From NCBI RefSeq assembly GCF_024586455.1, contig NW_026089623.1:6978204-7042203 (forward strand): a DNA stretch of 64,000 nt, read 5' to 3'. Source of the DNA: Bactrocera neohumeralis. Its lineage: Eukaryota; Arthropoda; Insecta; Diptera; Tephritidae. This document shows positions 60,958 through 64,000 of the stretch, in pieces. The translations under genes were made by a program, and so were the position numbers. The notes below the pieces were generated by a model. The model did not search any database. It was not told the origin of the DNA and worked only from the letters and a program-made list of their open reading frames with translations. Position 1 is the stretch's first letter. Each line of letters opens with the position of its first letter.

Positions 60958-61430
60958 CATAAACTAGTCCCTGTTACATCAAATATTTCCTCTTTAGCAA
61001 TCGAAATCGATGTTGAGCAAAAAATCACATTAATTAATTGCTACATCCCACCCAACCAAAAATTTAACAATAAAGATATAATTGATTTGTGTAATACATT
61101 CTCCACTCCCATCATAATCCTATGAGATTTTAATTTGTGGAGCCCATTGTGGGGCTCCAAATGTGTTAATAAAAGAGGGAAAATTATTGAAGACGTTATC
61201 CTTGCCCAAAACCTTAGTTCTAAATGATGGTTTCTTCTTCTTCTTAATTGGCGTAGACACCGCTTACGCGATTATAGCCGAGTTAACAACCCACTCATTT
61301 TTCAACCAATAAAACCTTTACCCATCCTGATATTATCCTTGCCTCAGCATCTATTGCCCCCAAACTCTCCTCCCGCATACTGGATGAACTCCACAATAGT
61401 GATCATTTCCCACTCCTAACAACCATTTTT
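60958..61430 (+). pseudogene. I-clade LINE endonuclease, central to C-terminal part
   Basis: Reads LAIEIDVEQKITLINCYIPP, DIIDLCNTFSTPIIIL, a stop in place of Gly, DFNLWSPLWGSK, then after an inserted RTE tail PTHFSTNKTFTHPDIILASA, ending ELHNSDHFPLL with the catalytic S-D-H motif. It is the complementary part of the endonuclease whose N-terminus is at 47211. The insertion and in-frame stop (about 61124) disable it. It ends at the T-run of the next LINE. Confidence 0.8.
61231..61290 (-). mobile_element. 60-bp RTE LINE tail, antisense
   Basis: TTCTTCTTCTTCTTAATTGG ... GCGATTATAGCCGAGTTAAC, matching the extreme 3' end of the RTE copies at 24827 and 37590. A very short 5'-truncated insertion inside the I-clade endonuclease. 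Confidence 0.8.
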
Positions 61431-61690
61431 GTTTTTTTTTTTTTTGGTCCGAAGGGTGAATCTTTCATAGATACTGATACTTAGTAGTATGCAATATGCA
61501 CGATTCGTACTGCTCGCTAAAGGTGCTCCTCCTTCGGGACCACTTCTAATAAGTAATATCTCACTATATTAGAGTTGCGAAACAGTACGCCTACGTACTA
61601 AACCCTTAACTCCGTCATCTGTAGCTTTATGGAAGGCCCTGAGGGACCGCCGATAAGCATTACATCGCAGGGCCAGCTTAGCCTTTTTGC

Positions 61691-62881
61691 TCACGTTATA
61701 AGGTCGCTATTTGCGGCTCTAGCTTCACTGCTTCTGTGATGTTCGGCTCTTCTCAGCTCTTGTAGTATCAGAGCTGTCGTCTTCTCCATGGCATAACATA
61801 CTTGTCTCTTTTGCAACATATGAGCCACTATGTTATCTGGTGTTACTCGGCCTGACATTTCTATCCCCAAGGCCAGGCGCTCTGTTATGAATCTCGGGCA
61901 GTGGAAAAATATATGCTCCGCATTTTCACTACTGTTGCCACAAAATGAGCAAGTAACTCCGTTGTCATGACCATACCTATGCAGGTACTCTCTGAAATAT
62001 CCATGTCCTGTCAGAAACTGCGTCATATAAAAGTCTACCTCGCCATGCTTTCGTTCCACCCATTCTTGTACATTTCTGATTAATCGGTGCGTCCATCTTC
62101 CCTTTGTTGTTGTGTCCCAACGATTTTGCCATTCCTTTATGCTTTCTTGTCTTTCCCCTTTTCGCTCTGCAATTGTCAGCTTTCTGCCTATAATTTTGCT
62201 CTTGTCATAAATCCGCTTCAGTTCTCGAGCCATTATTTCTGGCGACATTATTCCAGATATAATGCTAGCGGCTTCATGAGATACCGTGCGGAAAGCGCTA
62301 ATAGTTCGAATCGCGCTTAGGCGGAACACTGATTGTGCCATTCTTGCATAACTTGTTTGCATTAGTGCTGGTCCCCATACAGGTGCAGCATACATTATGA
62401 TTGACTGGCTAACCTTGGCCAAAAGTGCTCTGCTGCTTTGTTTTGGACCTCCTATGTTGGCCATAATTCTCGATAAGGCCGCATTTACACGGGCAGCTTT
62501 TTCGCAGGCTTTTTCAATGTGGACTTTGTAGCTGAGTCTCGCGTCGATCATTACAGCAAGGTACTTTAGTGCTGATTGTGTTGTAATGATGCCTCCGTCA
62601 ATGTTTAAGGAGACATTCTCGAGTTTTTTTCTGCTTGTAATAAGCACTGCTTCCGTTTTTTGTTTCGCGAGTTGGAGTTTTGAGCTATTTAGCCAGTGCT
62701 TTATTTTTAGTACCGTCTCACCACATATCCTCTGAATTTGGTGGGGTTCTTTGGCCACTATGGTTACCGCAATATCATCGGCGTATCCGATAATATGTAC
62801 TTCTTTGGGCAGCGGAAGGCGTAGTATCCCATCATACAGGACATTCCATAAGAGTGGACCCAGTACGGAACCTTGCGGCAC
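61691..62881 (-). pseudogene. R1-clade LINE RT, palm to C-terminal domain
   Basis: Begins at RT motif B (MPQGSVLGPLLWNVLYDGIL), has HIIGYADDIAVTIVA (intact YADD), the thumb region, and a C-terminal zinc-type cluster CSFCGNSSENAEHIFFHC, i.e. C-x2-C-x9-H-x4-C, typical of R1/I-group ORF2 ends. It is open for 396 codons to TAA. Upstream, motif A reads TFDVKNAINSAYW in another frame, with stops at about 62940 and 63151 separating the blocks. The LINE polymerase copies its own RNA at a nicked target; this copy is broken only in a few places. Confidence 0.9.
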
Positions 62882-63150
62882 ACCACCAGTTATCGTGTAC
62901 TCTTTTGGTCCTTCGTCTGTGTTGTAGAGCAGCAGCCTTTAGGACAAATAGCTCTGTATGATGTTCAGCAAATATGCTGGTGTTTTTTCGCCTGTAACGC
63001 ACGCAGTATGTGGGGCCAGTAAGCCGAATTAATTGCGTTTTTTACGTCGAAGGTCATGACCGCGCAGTATTCTTTATTGCCATACATCCATCTTTCTCCT
63101 TCTATGGCATTCTGCGCAATACCTGTGAGCTTCTTAATTGCGTCAACAGT

Positions 63151-63924
63151 TCAGCGCTTTTTGCGGAAGCCGTATTGGTTATTTGATAGACTGCAGGCCT
63201 CCCCTTCTAGGTAGCTTTCTAGTCGGACACAAATAATCCACTCCAGCATTTTCCCCATTGTGTCGATCATGCATAGAGGACGGTAAGAGCTAGGTTCCCC
63301 TGCTGGTTTTTTTGCCTTCTGCAATAGCACTAGGCGTTGCATTTTCCATATCTTGGGGAAGATCCCTTCTCGTAGGCATCGTGTAAAGAGCTCCACAAAT
63401 TGCTTTGTTTTGTAATTGACTGCAATCTTCAGGACCTTGTTCGGGATTCCATCCAGGCCCGGTGCTTTTGAATTGCCGAACCGTTCAGCAGCTTGTAGCA
63501 CTTCGAGGTCACTTACTGGCGCTGCATCTGCGAGCTCTGCATTTCCGAGAAGTAAACTTCCAGCTTCTTGGCTTTGTTAAGGGAAGAGCGTTTCTACCAC
63601 ATTTTTTAGCAAAGAGGGACAGGTCGGAGCTTGCCCCTTGCCCCCTCCTATTTTACCCATTACTATCTTATACGCCTCGCCCCATGGATTTTCGTCAACT
63701 TTGTCGCGTAACATATTGAAGCAAGAAGTTTTGCTCGCCTTTATTGCCTTTTTGAGGTCCCTGCGCTTTTTCTTGAAAATGTCTCTCAGTCTCGTAAAAT
63801 CGTCGCTGGCTATGCAACGTTGGAACCGGCGCCTCGCTATGTGACACTCGCTTCTCAGTAAAACGATTTTATGATTCCACCAGTATTCCGGTTTTCTTTG
63901 TGTTGTTTGCTTTCTTTTGGCCAT
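63151..63924 (-). pseudogene. R1-clade LINE RT fingers and upstream linker
   Basis: 63924-63577 is the linker (RKPEYWWNHKIVLLRSECHI, NPWGEAYKIVMGKIGG), ending at a stop. 63501-63151 carries GNSKAPGLDGIPNKVLKIAV, the PSSYRPLCMIDTMGKMLEWI motif and NNQYGFRKKR, ending at a TGA. The sequence beyond 63924 continues the same reading to the window edge. The two are in one element with the RT C-terminal frame at 61691-62881. Confidence 0.85.
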
Positions 63925-64000
63925 AGCCGCATCGCAGGCTTTGGATATGTGGTCTACCAGCAGTTTGGCTTGGATATCTACGTCAGTATCTTTCTTCAGG

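Larger units (their letters stand above)
61431..64000 (-). mobile_element. R1-clade LINE, 3' two-thirds, leaves the window
   Basis: It starts at the 3' poly(A) (plus-strand T-run 61432-61445) and a 3' UTR of about 240 bp, then ORF2 on the minus strand from RT C-terminus towards the EN-RT linker at the window edge. The 5' end is outside. Independent of the R1-type copy at 41390-43904, to which it is clearly diverged. Confidence 0.85.

Overview
The window is a transposon-dominated stretch of a higher-fly (brachyceran) genome, most likely a tephritid; species assignment is inference. Supporting signs are short GT-AG introns of about 65-80 bp, A+T-rich spacers with ACATATGT-type microsatellites, fly-like host gene fragments (KDEL receptor, NAD-isocitrate dehydrogenase alpha, SAF-B), and typical dipteran elements (R1, I and RTE LINEs, BEL/Pao, gypsy and errantivirus, Harbinger, hAT, P-like, mariner DD41D and DD37D). 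A run of 100 N (24333-24432) marks an assembly gap. I see no tRNA, rRNA or CRISPR, and no host gene I can call intact.

Layout. 1-2.8 kb: antisense RTE LINE 5' end, then a small decayed spliced gene. 2.8-10.9 kb: a three-layer nest. A terminal-inverted-repeat transposon holds a Harbinger element, and intron 1 of the Harbinger accessory gene holds a deleted gypsy retrotransposon. 10.9-12.8 kb: a second, inverted copy of the outer element with its own target duplication. 13.1-24.1 kb: the 3' part of a KDEL-receptor gene, broken by a 10.2-kb BEL/Pao unit with 415-bp LTRs and the target duplication ACCGG. Inside that unit lie a BEL gag-pol, a second GC-rich BEL gag-protease fragment, and an intronless isocitrate dehydrogenase alpha copy in the opposite orientation.

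24.4-31.1 kb: LTR-element wreckage with a tRNA-Tyr-type primer site, a sense-oriented SAF-B (RRM) segment, an envelope-like membrane tail, and LTR-like ends invaded by mariner, hAT and Tc1-type elements. 31.1-41.3 kb: mostly non-coding, with MITEs of piggyBac-like ends, a decayed RTE LINE and a catalytically dead DD37D mariner. 41.4-47.4 kb: R1-clade LINE, a 5'-inverted RTE copy, a gypsy RT fragment and an I-clade LINE. 47.7-49.7 kb: an endonuclease fragment of Helentron type and a dispersed repeat. 50.2-60.8 kb: an errantivirus on the minus strand, with three DNA transposons in pol, each flanked by an 8-bp duplication. 61-64 kb: an I-clade endonuclease fragment and an R1-clade LINE running off the window.

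Almost everything is broken by stops, frameshifts or insertions, so the genes no longer work together. What the window offers is stratigraphy (which element jumped into which) and several host-gene/retroelement associations. All family names rest on motif recognition by eye; no database search was run.
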